From the NCBI GenBank assembly GCA_006247105.1, contig CM016929.1:310001-374000 (forward strand): DNA of 64,000 nt, in the 5' to 3' direction. The notes beneath the pieces are model-generated. The model saw only the letters and a list, made by a program, of their open reading frames with translations. It had not been told where the DNA came from and searched no databases. The position numbers were made by a program, and so were the translations under genes. The stretch comes from Giardia muris (taxonomy: Eukaryota > Fornicata > Diplomonadida > Hexamitidae). The stretch's first letter is position 1; every line of letters begins with the position of its first letter. Positions 44,843-55,600 of this stretch are shown one piece after another.

Positions 44843-45574
44843 TCAATAGCCGGAGTCAAGAAAAGTCAGTTCCGCCGATGCTCGGATTGACCCGAGGACG
44901 ACTCTCTCACCTGACTCTAACTGCCCAATAAGGCAGCACTCCGGGGTAATCCCGGCGATGAGGAACGTCCCGTAGGTTGGAGTTGAGGCCCGACGATGAA
45001 GGTCGATCATGCTACTCGTGTATTGAGAGACCAGCACGTCGGTAGGCATGTTCCTGGTTTCAAGGATGAAGGAGGTCAGGGTGACAACCACGTCCTCAAG
45101 CGGTAGATTCGATATTTCCGAGACACAGCTCCCACCCGTAGGACTCCAAGCAATGTTAATCCCGATACCCAGTAAGGTGTGTTGTTGATCTTCAGCCATC
45201 TCGCATAGGATTCCGGCGCACTTCTGTGGTGGCCTTCCCACAATGACATCATTTGGCCACTTGATCGCGGCGGATACTCCATATCTCTCCTTCAACATTC
45301 TCCATACTGCTACTGTCGCGATAAGATACCCCAACTCGACCGGGAGGTCATTGATCGCCCAGGTGACGGAGAGGTTCCCAGCCGCTGAACGCCAAGGCCC
45401 AGTTCGTCCTTCCCCCATAATCTGGACGTTCGTCGCAAAAACAGCCAGATCTTCATCTGGCATATACTTGTGCGTGCGCGCATCGACCTGAGTCGACTCC
45501 GTCTGGTCCTTGAAATAGATCGAAGCTGCGATCCCCTTGGCCTTGAAGGCCTCGATAAGAGCGTTGAACTGCAT
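44843..45574 (-). CDS. Biotin-protein ligase (BirA/BPL catalytic domain)
   Basis: The 243-residue enzyme has the BPL catalytic signatures: STQ, GEGRTGPWRSAAGNLSVT (about 53-70, the biotinyl-AMP loop, family GRGRxGRxWxSPxGNL), KWPNDV (about 105-110, biotin lysine site) and LLGIGINI. It has no N-terminal DNA-binding domain, as in monofunctional ligases. It activates biotin to biotinyl-5'-AMP and attaches it to a lysine of biotin carboxylases; in Giardia the likely acceptor is the acetyl-CoA/pyruvate carboxylase. The usual GRGR is GEGR here. The ATG overlaps the upstream TGA by one base (TGATG). Confidence 0.92.
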   Translation of the reverse strand: MQFNALIEAFKAKGIAASIYFKDQTESTQVDARTHKYMPDEDLAVFATNVQIMGEGRTGPWRSAAGNLSVTWAINDLPVELGYLIATVAVWRMLKERYGVSAAIKWPNDVIVGRPPQKCAGILCEMAEDQQHTLLGIGINIAWSPTGGSCVSEISNLPLEDVVVTLTSFILETRNMPTDVLVSQYTSSMIDLHRRASTPTYGTFLIAGITPECCLIGQLESGERVVLGSIRASAELTFLDSGY

Positions 45575-46512
45575 CAGATAGTGAAGCTTAAATTCTGTAG
45601 GATTTTGTCTAGGCTGACAAGGACAAGCTTTGAGATCGCCGTAGATAGCAGGGGAATCTTGCTCAGCACCCTATGCCTCTTTGGATCCACCTGCAGCTGT
45701 ACATCGAGCTGTGGCTCTTCAGTAGTTGAGAGGGTGACACGACAACGAGGAAGAACAAAGTCGTCAGCCATGTTTCTAGACTCAAGGTTAGAAAGGGCAA
45801 GTTCCTCACGATATTCAGTAACGCTGGAGATGGCCAGGAGGGTTGCATCGACCACCTCGGCTAATTCCGTCTGAGAATCGTTAGTCTCTTCAGTCTCAGA
45901 TGGCATCTGCTGAAGGAGGTATTCATCACAGGACTGGTGGGTATCGAACTTGAGACTCACCTCAAGACTAATCGAAGTGATGCGGACTAAGCCCTGGATG
46001 ACCCCGGTGAATCTAGTGAAGAACTGTAGTACCATTGACGTCTCAAGCTCGAGAAGACCCTCCATCTTGATGGAAGCATGAATCTCTTGCTTCGCGGTGT
46101 TTGCCTCGACGCCAACGACACGCATCAGCAAACCCTCTGCTCGGTGGCCTTGGATTTCCAGCCCTTTGAGTCTGACACGTGTTGATCGTTCATCAACCCC
46201 TATAGATGCCGACAAGTCCTCCACACGTAATGTACTACTAGATAGCTGCGATTCCGGCTCTGATAGAGCTTGAGCGATCGCCGCGTTGATGGCCTTCATC
46301 CCAATCCCGATGTTATGCTGAGTCAGATAAGCACGTAGGATGATAGCTAGGATGTTATTCAAGGTCGTATCTCCCGGCATTGGCAAGGCTAACGCTTGCC
46401 TAGAAATCTGGGACGTCGTCACGGCCTCTCGTTGGATCCCGGAGTCCGCGGCTGCTGCGAAGAGTGGAACACCCAGGATAAAGGCTACTGCTATTCTCCC
46501 AAGAGACTCCAT
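45574..46512 (-). CDS. Secreted protein, possible BPI/TULIP lipid-binding fold
   Basis: The 312-residue protein has a clear signal peptide (about 1-22, AVAFILGVPLFAAAADS). The body shows long amphipathic strands and helices, e.g. LNNILAIILRAYLTQ, VRLKGLEIQGHRAEGLLMRV, IHASIKMEGLLELETSM, and a C-terminal LSKIPLLSTAISKLVLVSLD helix. This recalls BPI-like TULIP proteins, of which Giardia has several secreted members, but the match is general. No membrane span follows the signal. The gene ends on TGA that shares its A with the ATG of the biotin ligase, and starts 21 bp after the small gene upstream. Confidence 0.6.
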   Translation of the reverse strand: MESLGRIAVAFILGVPLFAAAADSGIQREAVTTSQISRQALALPMPGDTTLNNILAIILRAYLTQHNIGIGMKAINAAIAQALSEPESQLSSSTLRVEDLSASIGVDERSTRVRLKGLEIQGHRAEGLLMRVVGVEANTAKQEIHASIKMEGLLELETSMVLQFFTRFTGVIQGLVRITSISLEVSLKFDTHQSCDEYLLQQMPSETEETNDSQTELAEVVDATLLAISSVTEYREELALSNLESRNMADDFVLPRCRVTLSTTEEPQLDVQLQVDPKRHRVLSKIPLLSTAISKLVLVSLDKILQNLSFTI

Positions 46513-46533
46513 CCTCAGTTCACTTTTCCTGTC

Positions 46534-46767
46534 TCAGATCGAGAAGAGGCTCATAACTACGCTTGGGCCTTTCCCGTCCTCCTCTCCTTGCACGTCCCCA
46601 TCCACCAAGACCCGCGGTTCCTTCACGGGGTGGGAGCTGTGTATCGACGTGTGCAAAAAGGCCTCGATGCGGTCCTTCAAGTCCGTGCTAACTGGGAGCT
46701 CGAACAACGGCTTTGATACCACTGGGGGAGACCTGGGTGTGCTCCCTGGAAGGCGAAGCTCATTCAT
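46534..46767 (-). CDS. 77-residue small protein, unknown
   Basis: This frame starts with an ATG, fills the gap between the BPI-like gene (21 bp away) and the divergent coiled-coil gene (18 bp between ATGs), and ends with a TGA-type stop in frame. The product is acidic/proline-rich (MNELRLPGSTPRSPPVVSKP at the start) with a central helix DLKDRIEAFLHTSIHSS. No family was recognised. Gene reality rests on spacing consistent with its neighbours; an open frame on the opposite strand lacks a good ATG. Confidence 0.5.
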   Translation of the reverse strand: MNELRLPGSTPRSPPVVSKPLFELPVSTDLKDRIEAFLHTSIHSSHPVKEPRVLVDGDVQGEEDGKGPSVVMSLFSI

Positions 46768-46785
46768 CTGATCTTCGGAAGAAAA

Positions 46786-48348
46786 ATGTCATCGAAGCCG
46801 CCAGAGGCCGGCCCAGCCCCTCCCAAGGAATTCCCCATCCTGGTGTCCGCCAGTGAGATCGCCGAACAGGAGCTCTATGACCGCCATTTCCAGCCACTTC
46901 AGGTCTCTCCTGACGGCCTTACTGTTAAACGCACTTCGTCTGCGACACAGGAGGCGAGGACTTCTAGGGATTCCCCCCTCGCCTCCTGGACGGGTGTGAG
47001 TGGCTCCTCTGGCGGAAAATTGAAGGGTTCTAAGAGTGCACGCCCCGCAACATATTCCGAACTTGTTCAGCGGAACAACTCACTCTCCTCTGAGCTCGCC
47101 GCCGCCCAGGCCGAGCTCGATCGTGCGACGGAGTACCTGAACCTCCAGCGCGACGGCTTCAACCTGAAGGAGCGGGAGTTGCAGACGCAGATCGAGGCCT
47201 TACGCGCTCAAATCCCATCGAGTCCGCCGCCACCGGCGGCAAGCGCGCTCGACACGGCAGAGCTGAATCACCTGAATCGGTCGATCAAGGCCCAGTTGAG
47301 CACTATTCATATGCGGAAGCAACGAGAGCTCTCCGAGCAGGAGGCCAAGACGAGGGCAGAGTACACCTTGAAGATTTGCCAGCTGGAGGCGGCCCTGGCC
47401 GACCTACGCGAAGAAAACCGTCGGCTACGCAATGAGAAGGCAGACCGCGGCTTAAATAACGAACAGCTGGCAGAGCTTGAGTTCCTCCGCAAGGAGTGCA
47501 AGCGTTTGAGTATCCTTCTTGATGAGAAGGAAGATATCATCTTTCAGTTAAAGGCTGGTCATGAGCTGGACGAAGAGGAACTAGCAACCCTACGCGTACG
47601 TCTTGCTATGGCTCGTCGTGACCATGCAGGTGTCACACAGAAGCTGGAACTGCAACAGCAGCTCCGCGCCATCGGTGCTTCATTTGGAGAGGTCCCTCCA
47701 CTCGATAGTTCCTCACTCACTCGGAATATTGGGAGTGCTCGGCCCTTGTCAGGAGTTCGACATGGCTGTGCAGCTCCAACCCCGACCTTACGCTCCAGGT
47801 CGATGACTGGTAACTCTCGTGGTGCCTCGGGGACAAATCGACGCTCAGAATTACAAAACCCCACTCCGGTTCCGGACTGGTTGACGCCTCTTCTTGGCCA
47901 GCTCAGGCAAAGTGACGCTGATGCTCCTGAGACGGCCGACATGATTAACAGTCCTACAGAAAGAAGATCAGATCCTAAACCAGCCGCCTTACGGGCGGAG
48001 AACGAACGCCTGAGGCGTGCGTTGGAAACGGCAAATTCACAGGTACGTCGGGTACAAGCGGACTATCAGAGACTCCTTCACCATTCAACACCCATTCGGA
48101 ACCTACTCACCGAAGCTCTTCAGGAAATCGGGCGGGAGCTTGATATGCAAAAAGGAAAGGGTGCGGGACGACCAAAGCCCGCAAGTGCCCGACCATCTCA
48201 GACCATCAGCGCCGAGGAACGGGAAAGATTGGTTCGGAGACTCACAGAGCATAAGGATGTCATCCGCGAGGCAGTGCAGGCGCTAGTTGCCGAGGATAGC
48301 ATGCTCCTCGTCACGAGCCGGAATGCGAAAGCGCTCTTCGGACACTAG
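46786..48348 (+). CDS. 520-residue coiled-coil protein, unknown
   Basis: The protein has a Pro/Ser-rich N-terminus (1-80), a long coiled coil (about 85-290; SELVQRNNSLSSELAAAQAE, LEAALADLREENRRLRNEKA), a Ser/Arg-rich linker (about 300-390) and a second coiled coil (about 400-455, ALRAENERLRRALETANSQV). No signal or domain was seen. It could be a cytoskeletal scaffold. The ATG at 46786 directly follows GAAAA. The 3' end overlaps the convergent gene by 38 bp. Confidence 0.75.
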   Translation: MSSKPPEAGPAPPKEFPILVSASEIAEQELYDRHFQPLQVSPDGLTVKRTSSATQEARTSRDSPLASWTGVSGSSGGKLKGSKSARPATYSELVQRNNSLSSELAAAQAELDRATEYLNLQRDGFNLKERELQTQIEALRAQIPSSPPPPAASALDTAELNHLNRSIKAQLSTIHMRKQRELSEQEAKTRAEYTLKICQLEAALADLREENRRLRNEKADRGLNNEQLAELEFLRKECKRLSILLDEKEDIIFQLKAGHELDEEELATLRVRLAMARRDHAGVTQKLELQQQLRAIGASFGEVPPLDSSSLTRNIGSARPLSGVRHGCAAPTPTLRSRSMTGNSRGASGTNRRSELQNPTPVPDWLTPLLGQLRQSDADAPETADMINSPTERRSDPKPAALRAENERLRRALETANSQVRRVQADYQRLLHHSTPIRNLLTEALQEIGRELDMQKGKGAGRPKPASARPSQTISAEERERLVRRLTEHKDVIREAVQALVAEDSMLLVTSRNAKALFGH

Positions 48349-49909
48349 CTCCGAGGTTAGTGCTCAGGTGCTCGAGCATCCGCTCGACGGCCTCCTCGAG
48401 GGCATCAAGGACGCTCATCCCTGCAAGGTCGTCCCAATCCTGAATAGCAGGGATGCGGAGCTGCAAACAAGCATCTTTCACGCCGTGCTGAATCCGGTGG
48501 ATGGCCATCGATACGCTCGATAGGATTGCGGCGGCGCGGGCTGCCAGGGATGCATCAGCGGTTCCCGCAGGATCTGGCTCTCGTGGCCCATGGAAGGCGG
48601 ACGAGTCGGATTCGTACACTTCGCGTTCCAGATGGTATCGAGCCACAAGCTCGTTGAAGGCGGAGCACTCGCGGTCGATGAACTCAACGACGGCTGCAGA
48701 CCGTAACGCCGAAGTGGCTTCGGCCGATCGGTAGGCCTCGGAGACCTGTATGGCCTCCTGAAGGTTTTCCTTGAGGAGAGCCAGGCGCTCCGAGAGGCGG
48801 ATGTTTTCGCTCGCGATCTTGTTATATTCCTCCTCCGTCTTGAGCCTGCCAATCAGATCCGACATCGTGACGACTTGCTCGCGTAGGGTGTCTTCGTCTG
48901 CCTTGGAGCGCTCAAGCTGGGCTCGCAGCTCCCTGATGGTCGCCTGGGCCTCCTGTAGCTCGAGGTCTCTGGCCCGAAGGGTGGAGTGAAGGTCCTTTGC
49001 CCGATCTCTGTACTTCTCTACTTGCATCTCGGCGAAGTGCTCAAAGCCTTCACGAATTGTGGCCCCGAAGAGGAGCGGCTCCTTCTCTGCCGTGGAAGTC
49101 GTTGCCGTATTAGTCCCGCGCGCAGACGATCCAGCGCTGGCACTTCGTCGCAATCTTCGTGTCTGAGACACGCCCATACTGAAGTCCGGGCCTGCTGGAG
49201 GGGCATCTGCCACGAGGTCATGAAGACGAAGAGTTACTTCCTCATCAGATAACGAGGGAGTCCTGGGATGAGCTGAGGATGGTTTGAGTGCCGAGATGAG
49301 CTTGCGCATCAAACCCGTCACGCACTGCAGCTTAGGCTTCCCTGAGGGCTCCAATATGTCGGCCGTCGTCAGCTCTGGAAGCGCCACGCCCTCTCTTCGA
49401 AGGATTCGGTTGCAAACGCGGATGTCCATCACGTACGAGCATATAATCTCCTCCAAGGCCTTCTCATACGTGTAACTCTCCGTCCCACGGTACATCTTCC
49501 GGATCCCGTCAAGATAGAGGGCCGACATCGAGTGGAGCTCCTCGAGCCGAGCGGAGGCGGCGGTGGGGAACTCAAGAGGGATGCTACGGGCACCTCGAAT
49601 GACTTTCTCAACCTTATCTGAGAAGAAGGTTGTGGTCCCGGCCCTGATGGCCGAGTACATATCTGTCTGGTGCCAGCGCAATCGTGGAGTCGCCCGTAGG
49701 ACGGCACAGACACCGGCCAGGTCCTGGAGGTAAAGTTCCATGAGGTCCCCATACATCCGACGGCCGTTCTCACGCCCCTGCGCCCGATAGTAGGCCCGGA
49801 TTGCCTGCAACACGTTGTATTGGTCAACGATCGACCAGTTAATCGAGAGGACGGCCTCGGAGAGGGCCGAGGTCGCCCGCCGGCGCAGCCCCGTCGATCC
49901 CGGTCGCAT
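48311..49909 (-). CDS. 532-residue helical/coiled-coil protein, unknown
   Basis: The N-terminal half (about 1-190) is helical and globular (INWSIVDQYNVLQAIRAYYR, YEKALEEIICSYVMDIRVC). A Ser/Thr-rich linker (about 205-275) leads to a coiled coil (about 285-400, LRARDLELQEAQATIRELRA) and a helical C-terminus. The start is the ATG at 49909; a GTG extension to 49936 is not needed. The 3' end overlaps the coiled-coil gene at 46786-48348 by 38 bp. Family unknown; a flagellar or cytoskeletal role would fit but is unproven. Confidence 0.7.
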   Translation of the reverse strand: MRPGSTGLRRRATSALSEAVLSINWSIVDQYNVLQAIRAYYRAQGRENGRRMYGDLMELYLQDLAGVCAVLRATPRLRWHQTDMYSAIRAGTTTFFSDKVEKVIRGARSIPLEFPTAASARLEELHSMSALYLDGIRKMYRGTESYTYEKALEEIICSYVMDIRVCNRILRREGVALPELTTADILEPSGKPKLQCVTGLMRKLISALKPSSAHPRTPSLSDEEVTLRLHDLVADAPPAGPDFSMGVSQTRRLRRSASAGSSARGTNTATTSTAEKEPLLFGATIREGFEHFAEMQVEKYRDRAKDLHSTLRARDLELQEAQATIRELRAQLERSKADEDTLREQVVTMSDLIGRLKTEEEYNKIASENIRLSERLALLKENLQEAIQVSEAYRSAEATSALRSAAVVEFIDRECSAFNELVARYHLEREVYESDSSAFHGPREPDPAGTADASLAARAAAILSSVSMAIHRIQHGVKDACLQLRIPAIQDWDDLAGMSVLDALEEAVERMLEHLSTNLGASVRRALSHSGS

Positions 49910-49970
49910 CTGTCCCCCTCCCCTGAAATGTTTCACGTCAAAAACCTGCGCATTGGCCGAGCCGATGGCC

Positions 49971-49980
49971 CAAAAAAATG
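49971..49980 (+). promoter_or_regulatory. A-tract initiator at 861-residue gene start
   Basis: CAAAAAAATG places seven A residues directly at the ATG (49978), matching the A-rich initiator pattern of this window. Confidence 0.45.
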
Positions 49981-52563
49981 TTCCGAGTCAAGGACGACGC
50001 GTACCGCCTTGCAAGCTCGCTCGGGGAGACGGTGCTGGGGAGGTATGACGCCAAGGCCAATGCCTGGGTGTCTGTGTACTTGCCAGGTTCCGTGCGGACG
50101 CAGAGCCGTGCGGCGCTGCGCGTCGCGGCTGGCCCGATGGGAGTCTTCATCTTAAGCCAGAAGGAGGGCAAGGTCTATCAGCTGCTACCGGACATGACCT
50201 TCTCGCGCCACGCCGCGCTATTGCGCGTGCCCTCCCTCTCATCCAATCTGAGCGGGGTCATCCACTATCCAAAGGGGTTCTGCGTCGTTGGCTTCGGGAC
50301 GGACCGCAAGGGGTACTTCATCACAGGTGCGAGCGGGGGGAAGGGGGCGCGCTTCCTCCTCGACCGTCTGTTACCGAACGCCCAGAAGTATGGTTCGTCC
50401 TTCCCATACCAGGTTCTCGAGGTCCATGCTTGCACGGCCAAGGACGAGCATTACCTGGTCGCACGCCACGCGCCGAACACGGCCATGTTTCTGGGTCTCG
50501 ACGTCGAGAAGCACACGATGACCGCCTTGGGCAGCTTTGTCCTCTCGGACACAGACTCCATAGCCTATGTAGCCGCGTTTCGCTCGCTCGTGATCTGCGT
50601 GGTACAGGTCGACGGGCTCAACGACGGGTCTCGTCTCTCTCGCGCGTCCTGCTCTCTTGCACGGTACTACGCCGTCGTCCTATGTACCCATCGGGTCGGA
50701 GACACCACCGAGAACAACGCTGTCGTCGTCCTCCCAGACATCCCTCACATCTTCGGGGCCGAGTTCGTCGAGCATGAGGGTGGGCTCCTATCCTTCGATG
50801 GGACGCTCTTCTCGTACGACCCCTTGACTGCCCTGCTGCGTACGCTCCCGCCCTCGGCCTTTGTCCAGGCCAAGCCTCCCTCGGAGGAGTCGCTCGAACA
50901 AGCGATGCCCGCCAGTGAGAGCATCGGCCCTCAGCTCGCAGATGACGACCCCAGCCAGGCTGGTAACGATGTGCTGCTCCAGTCCATCAATGCGAGCGTG
51001 AACGTGAGCGTAAGCGAGAGCCAGTCCTTTGCAGCCTCTGGAAGGAGGTTCCGGACGCCTGTCGTACGCCCTGCCATAGACAGCGACGTTGCAGAGCAGT
51101 TGGATTACCTGGGCTTTGCTAACTACAGAGATTATCCACCTCAGGACCTACCTCTCCGCACGACGACCTTAGCCGTCAAGCGCCTTCGCCTCCTTGAGGA
51201 TTATGTCACTGACGCTCTGGGGAAGCTGACGGCGGATATTGAGGCCATCCGCAATGAGGTCTCCGGAAACACGCAGACCTGCGAGAAGGCGTTACAGCTC
51301 GGAGATTTCCTTTCCGAGGCGTCCCAGAAGATGGACGAGCGTGTTACGAGCCTCGAGGAGCGTTTTGCGGAGTTGGCACGTAGGCAGCTGGTATCCGGAG
51401 CTGCTTGTCCGGAGACAACCAAGACTGCACCATCTTACCCGACTGACACCTCAAATGTCGCTCGCTCCCGCTCGAATGCGTCTGTTGGTCGTGCTGCCTC
51501 CAGCTCGACCAGGCCTTACTCGCATCCCGCATATGAACGTGCCCAGGATCTGATTTCGCGTCTGTCCTCGCAGATCGACTCGTGTGACGTCTCTCCCCGT
51601 CGATCCAGATGCTCGATTGGCTCGCACGAGAACTCGGAGCTTTCGAGGCCTGTTTCGTCCGAAGCAATCACACGGGCCATGACTGGAGGGTTACAGCCGA
51701 CCTCGAGAGACCTGGCATTGATCTACACTGGTGGTAGCGTCACGACGGCTGCTTGTAAGGACTCCAAGGCGCTAGCTGGGAGTGGGGAGCCGAGCAAGGA
51801 GCCGTCATCTGGGCTTTCTACGATTCCGTTAGTCGACCCTAGCGCGCAGCCGATGCTTGCCTCTCAGGAGGTAAGAGGGAGGCCGGTGGCGTTATGTATG
51901 AAGGAGAATAGCGAAACGCACTTGACGCTTCCGGAGAACATGCCGGTCGTCCCCGTCGTTCTTCATGACGCGAAGTCGAAAACGGCGCCGGTAGATTCGT
52001 TGATCCTATCGCCTCCGGCGGACGTCCCAGTGGTTTCGGCTCGTGACCGGGTGGAGGCGAACATCTCTGGAATTTATGCCTCGCTAAGCACGATGAGGCA
52101 TCCTGACGGGTCCCCATACATGGCGGCCTCTAGGCGTCTCCCCTATGACCTTGTGGAAAGTGTCGTCCAGCGTTCTCTCAGCTCGGTCACACGTCCCTCG
52201 CCCTCAATAATCCCAAGGCCGCCGCCCAAGCCTGTGATGCGTTCCGAGACGAAGCCGCCGGCGCGCGCGCAGGCTTCACCCTCGCCTCGCAGGACAGGTG
52301 AGCAGGATATAGCGAGCGTCCTCGCCGCACGCCAGCTGAGTGCTCTTCAAAGCGAGATTCTTAGTCTACGAGAGGAGAACGACAGGATGAACAAGAGCGC
52401 TAGTGCGAGCGCTAGATTGTACTCTGTCATGGAAGATAACTACATCACGAGCCCGGGGCGCGTGGCGGATAGGCTCCATAGCCTCACGTCGAAGATTGAC
52501 GAGAACATTGAGCGTGCGAAGAGGATCGAGAGGGCGATTGATGACCTTGAGCAAGGCAAGTAG
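49978..52563 (+). CDS. 861-residue protein: beta-rich N-terminus, disordered middle, coiled-coil end
   Basis: Residues about 1-290 are rich in short strands (for example AALRVAAGPMGVFILSQKEG, KGFCVVGFGTDRKGYFITGA) and could form a propeller, though no WD or Kelch motif is clear. A middle of about 480 residues is Ser/Pro/Thr-rich with a short coiled coil near 395-470. The C-terminal ~70 residues have heptads (ALQSEILSLREENDRMNKSA). No signal or span. Unknown; scaffold or propeller adapter are both possible. The next gene converges with 40 bp between the stops. Confidence 0.75.
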   Translation: MFRVKDDAYRLASSLGETVLGRYDAKANAWVSVYLPGSVRTQSRAALRVAAGPMGVFILSQKEGKVYQLLPDMTFSRHAALLRVPSLSSNLSGVIHYPKGFCVVGFGTDRKGYFITGASGGKGARFLLDRLLPNAQKYGSSFPYQVLEVHACTAKDEHYLVARHAPNTAMFLGLDVEKHTMTALGSFVLSDTDSIAYVAAFRSLVICVVQVDGLNDGSRLSRASCSLARYYAVVLCTHRVGDTTENNAVVVLPDIPHIFGAEFVEHEGGLLSFDGTLFSYDPLTALLRTLPPSAFVQAKPPSEESLEQAMPASESIGPQLADDDPSQAGNDVLLQSINASVNVSVSESQSFAASGRRFRTPVVRPAIDSDVAEQLDYLGFANYRDYPPQDLPLRTTTLAVKRLRLLEDYVTDALGKLTADIEAIRNEVSGNTQTCEKALQLGDFLSEASQKMDERVTSLEERFAELARRQLVSGAACPETTKTAPSYPTDTSNVARSRSNASVGRAASSSTRPYSHPAYERAQDLISRLSSQIDSCDVSPRRSRCSIGSHENSELSRPVSSEAITRAMTGGLQPTSRDLALIYTGGSVTTAACKDSKALAGSGEPSKEPSSGLSTIPLVDPSAQPMLASQEVRGRPVALCMKENSETHLTLPENMPVVPVVLHDAKSKTAPVDSLILSPPADVPVVSARDRVEANISGIYASLSTMRHPDGSPYMAASRRLPYDLVESVVQRSLSSVTRPSPSIIPRPPPKPVMRSETKPPARAQASPSPRRTGEQDIASVLAARQLSALQSEILSLREENDRMNKSASASARLYSVMEDNYITSPGRVADRLHSLTSKIDENIERAKRIERAIDDLEQGK

Positions 52564-52603
52564 CTGCCCGAGGAAATAAAGCACGTTTAGACCCAAGTTT
52601 ATT

Positions 52604-55600
52604 TTACACGAAGGAGGGTAGGAACGAGAAGAGGTATTCCTCGAGGATCGAAGGCCAATCCTGCGTCAGAGAGATGTCAAGCACGTACCCTCTTCCTTGC
52701 CAAAGGAAGTGTAATTGATGAACACCGACATGTACGTTGAGAAAGCTGGGGTTTGGGCCATCTAAGTGAAGGGAGACGACTGGGAGCCCGAGGGTGAGAA
52801 GACTACTATAGAGGGTACGGGTTACGTTGAATACTGAGATGGAGGCGTCCCGATCGCGATACTTCCGTGGTGTCATGATATTGATCCATGTGTCAGAGTT
52901 CTGCTCAATTGGGGTGACCATGGGGAGCGAAAAGGCTAGACTGTCCTGTGGCAAGGCTGAGGCAAAAAAGGAGAAGCAAAAGACGTCGTACGGGTACTTC
53001 CAGGAGTAAGCGGTTTGAGGCTGTTTTTGTGGTCGAAGTTGATCCTGACTTCGGTTGATCGTACCGGGGATGGTAAACGCTGGGTCCTCTTCGGGGTATT
53101 CGAAGCTATGCGACATCATTTCCCCAGTAGAAGGATTGCTGACGACGAACTCTCCTTTCAGCAAGGTCATTCCCCCATCTATTCCATCGACCTGGACCTG
53201 GGACCCAATAGGCCACATCGCAAACGCACTGGGAATGTCAATATCAAGCTGTATGCTATCGGCACCGAAGGAATAGGTCTGGACTGGTTCGAGGGTCACG
53301 TACGTCTCGCACCATCGTAACCCTCGAAGACCCTCAGCGATGATCACGGCAGTGTGAAGAATCCCACAGGATTGATGACTTTCCAGTTTCTCTAGGATTG
53401 AGAGGTCCGGAACCGTACTTAAAAGAGTCCGAACGTTGAATTGTATTGGCAAGGTCTCTGGCAGGTACTTGAAGGGGTAGACAAACCTGACTACAAGGTG
53501 AGCTGTTAAGGGGGTACGCGAAATGGATAGCCCAGAGAGGTTGAACACGTACATCAGGATGGCCTCGGCCAAGCCTAACGCGATGCTGAGATAGTGCATG
53601 CGAAGGGGATACAGAGGAACCCCCTCTCCGATCACCTGGTACGAGGGGATCTCCCGATACACAACAAAGCTTGAGGCATTGTCCTTGGCCCGCGCGAAAT
53701 AGGCCCCCGCGTCTTGCAGATATTCCTCGACGTCAATCCCCGCGTTCGTTTCCTCAATGGTACTCGGAATATATTCGTGATCGAGAGAGGTCAAGAGGAG
53801 GATGAGTGGAGACGGGGGGTGTAGGACCACCTTCGTATCGCACTCCCTCCTCGAAGACTCATCCGCCACGGTCTCGGTATTGGAGGCGGAGGGGCGTATC
53901 TCCGGTGAGATGGGCGAAGAGCTTTGAGAACGCCTCTCAATGACATGAGGCTCGATCAATGACCTCTCCAGTGATCTCTCCAACAGCCTCTCTGATGGAT
54001 CCTTCGAAGAGCAGCTTGATAATCCAGAGTCGAGGTGCTGCGAATCATCTCCTGGGAGAAGGTATGGGTCGAGCTTAGTCATGATCCCGTAGGTGCAGTT
54101 CTGCGAGACTAGATGTGCCAGAACATCTGGGCGAAGGTCGCAGATATCCACGGAATCTGGCAAGGTGATCTGAGAAACGTCCGTCAACATGAGGAGGTGT
54201 TCGACGTGTGTGGAGACGAGTTCCTTCCCTCTCAACCCGGTGATCTTGGGGCGGAGCGGCTTCCGGGGGTGATCGCGTGTGATCACGTGCCGCGCGACGG
54301 CGTGCAAGAGGTCTGTCAGGTCGTGTAACGAGTCGCGTTCCAGGACATTGTTTCGAAGGTAATATGCAACGTGCTGGATCACGTCCCAATGCTTCGAACC
54401 AGGGATATTCAAGAGAACGCCCGAGATGGCCGGGATGGAGAAGCTACGAATGACCATAAGCAGGTGCTGGGCTGTATGGCGCTTAGCTGGGTCGGTAGAC
54501 ATCATGTGATGGAGGAGAATCGGTATGTATCCGTGGGGATCAAAAGGACACGGCTGTAAGTTGCCCACTTGGGCCTGGATGATCAGGGGTCGAAGGTCTT
54601 GAGGCAACGAGGGCCGATACCATAGCTCCAGAAGCGTCGCGCCTAACGAGTAGATGTCTCCTTTGCTGTGCTGCTCCAAACACTCATCATAGGAGACGTG
54701 GATATCCTTTCCGGTGAGGGCCCAATCAAGCATGTCAGGGGCTATGTAAAGAGGGGTCACACGTCTAGAAAACTCTGGTGGCAACCCTTCGTTGAAATTG
54801 TGCGAGCCCCCAAAGTCACCAAGTTTGGCGGTGAAGTCGTCGGTGAGAAGAATGTTAGCCGGCTTGATGTCATAGTGTACAATCTTGCGGTTATGCATAT
54901 AGGCGACAGCGACCAGGAGCTGGACGGTTATGCGCCAGCAGAAGTGCGCAGGGTTGTCCAAAAGCTCGGGGGTATTGTCCCAGGTATGAATGCAGTCGGA
55001 AAGGGCGCCTTTCTCGCAGAACTCCATCTGGATGTAGAGAATGGTGTCTTCATTATTATCTGAATCTGTTCCAAGTGAGTTCTGGGGCGCTTGGCTCTTA
55101 GCGTCTGTAGGATAGACCCGATGTCTGTGTCCGGAAGAGAAGTTCTGGGACGAGATATCAGGAAGATCACCCTTTGAATGAACCATGGTGCTCATATGGG
55201 ACTGACTGGAAGGCCGATCAATGCAATCCTCTGGGTACTCCCCCTCAGTCTCAAGCTCATGCAATTTCAGAGTCGTACTGCACTTCCTTAAGATCGCACC
55301 GCAAGAGACAGAGGAAGTCTCATCATTGTTCTGAGTCGTCATAGCTTGGTTCGAACTTGCGACCTCATCAGCGAAGTCGTACCCGGAAAGGGTCTCTCCC
55401 ATCATTTCGAAAATTGCAGAGTCATTCGTTTCAGAAGAGGAGACCTCGTTGAAGAAATAACGATAGCCCTTCTGTGTAACCCGCGAGGGCAATTGAGACG
55501 AATTCAAAGAGCATATTGTAGATCTAGCTTTCTTCCCTATCCAGCAATGGTAATAAGTGACGATGTATGGGCAAGATAAACTCGAGAGGGTCTTGACCTC

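Noticed and set aside
46340..46771. 143-codon open frame on the plus strand
   Set aside because: It begins without an ATG in good context and crosses two minus-strand genes and their spacer.
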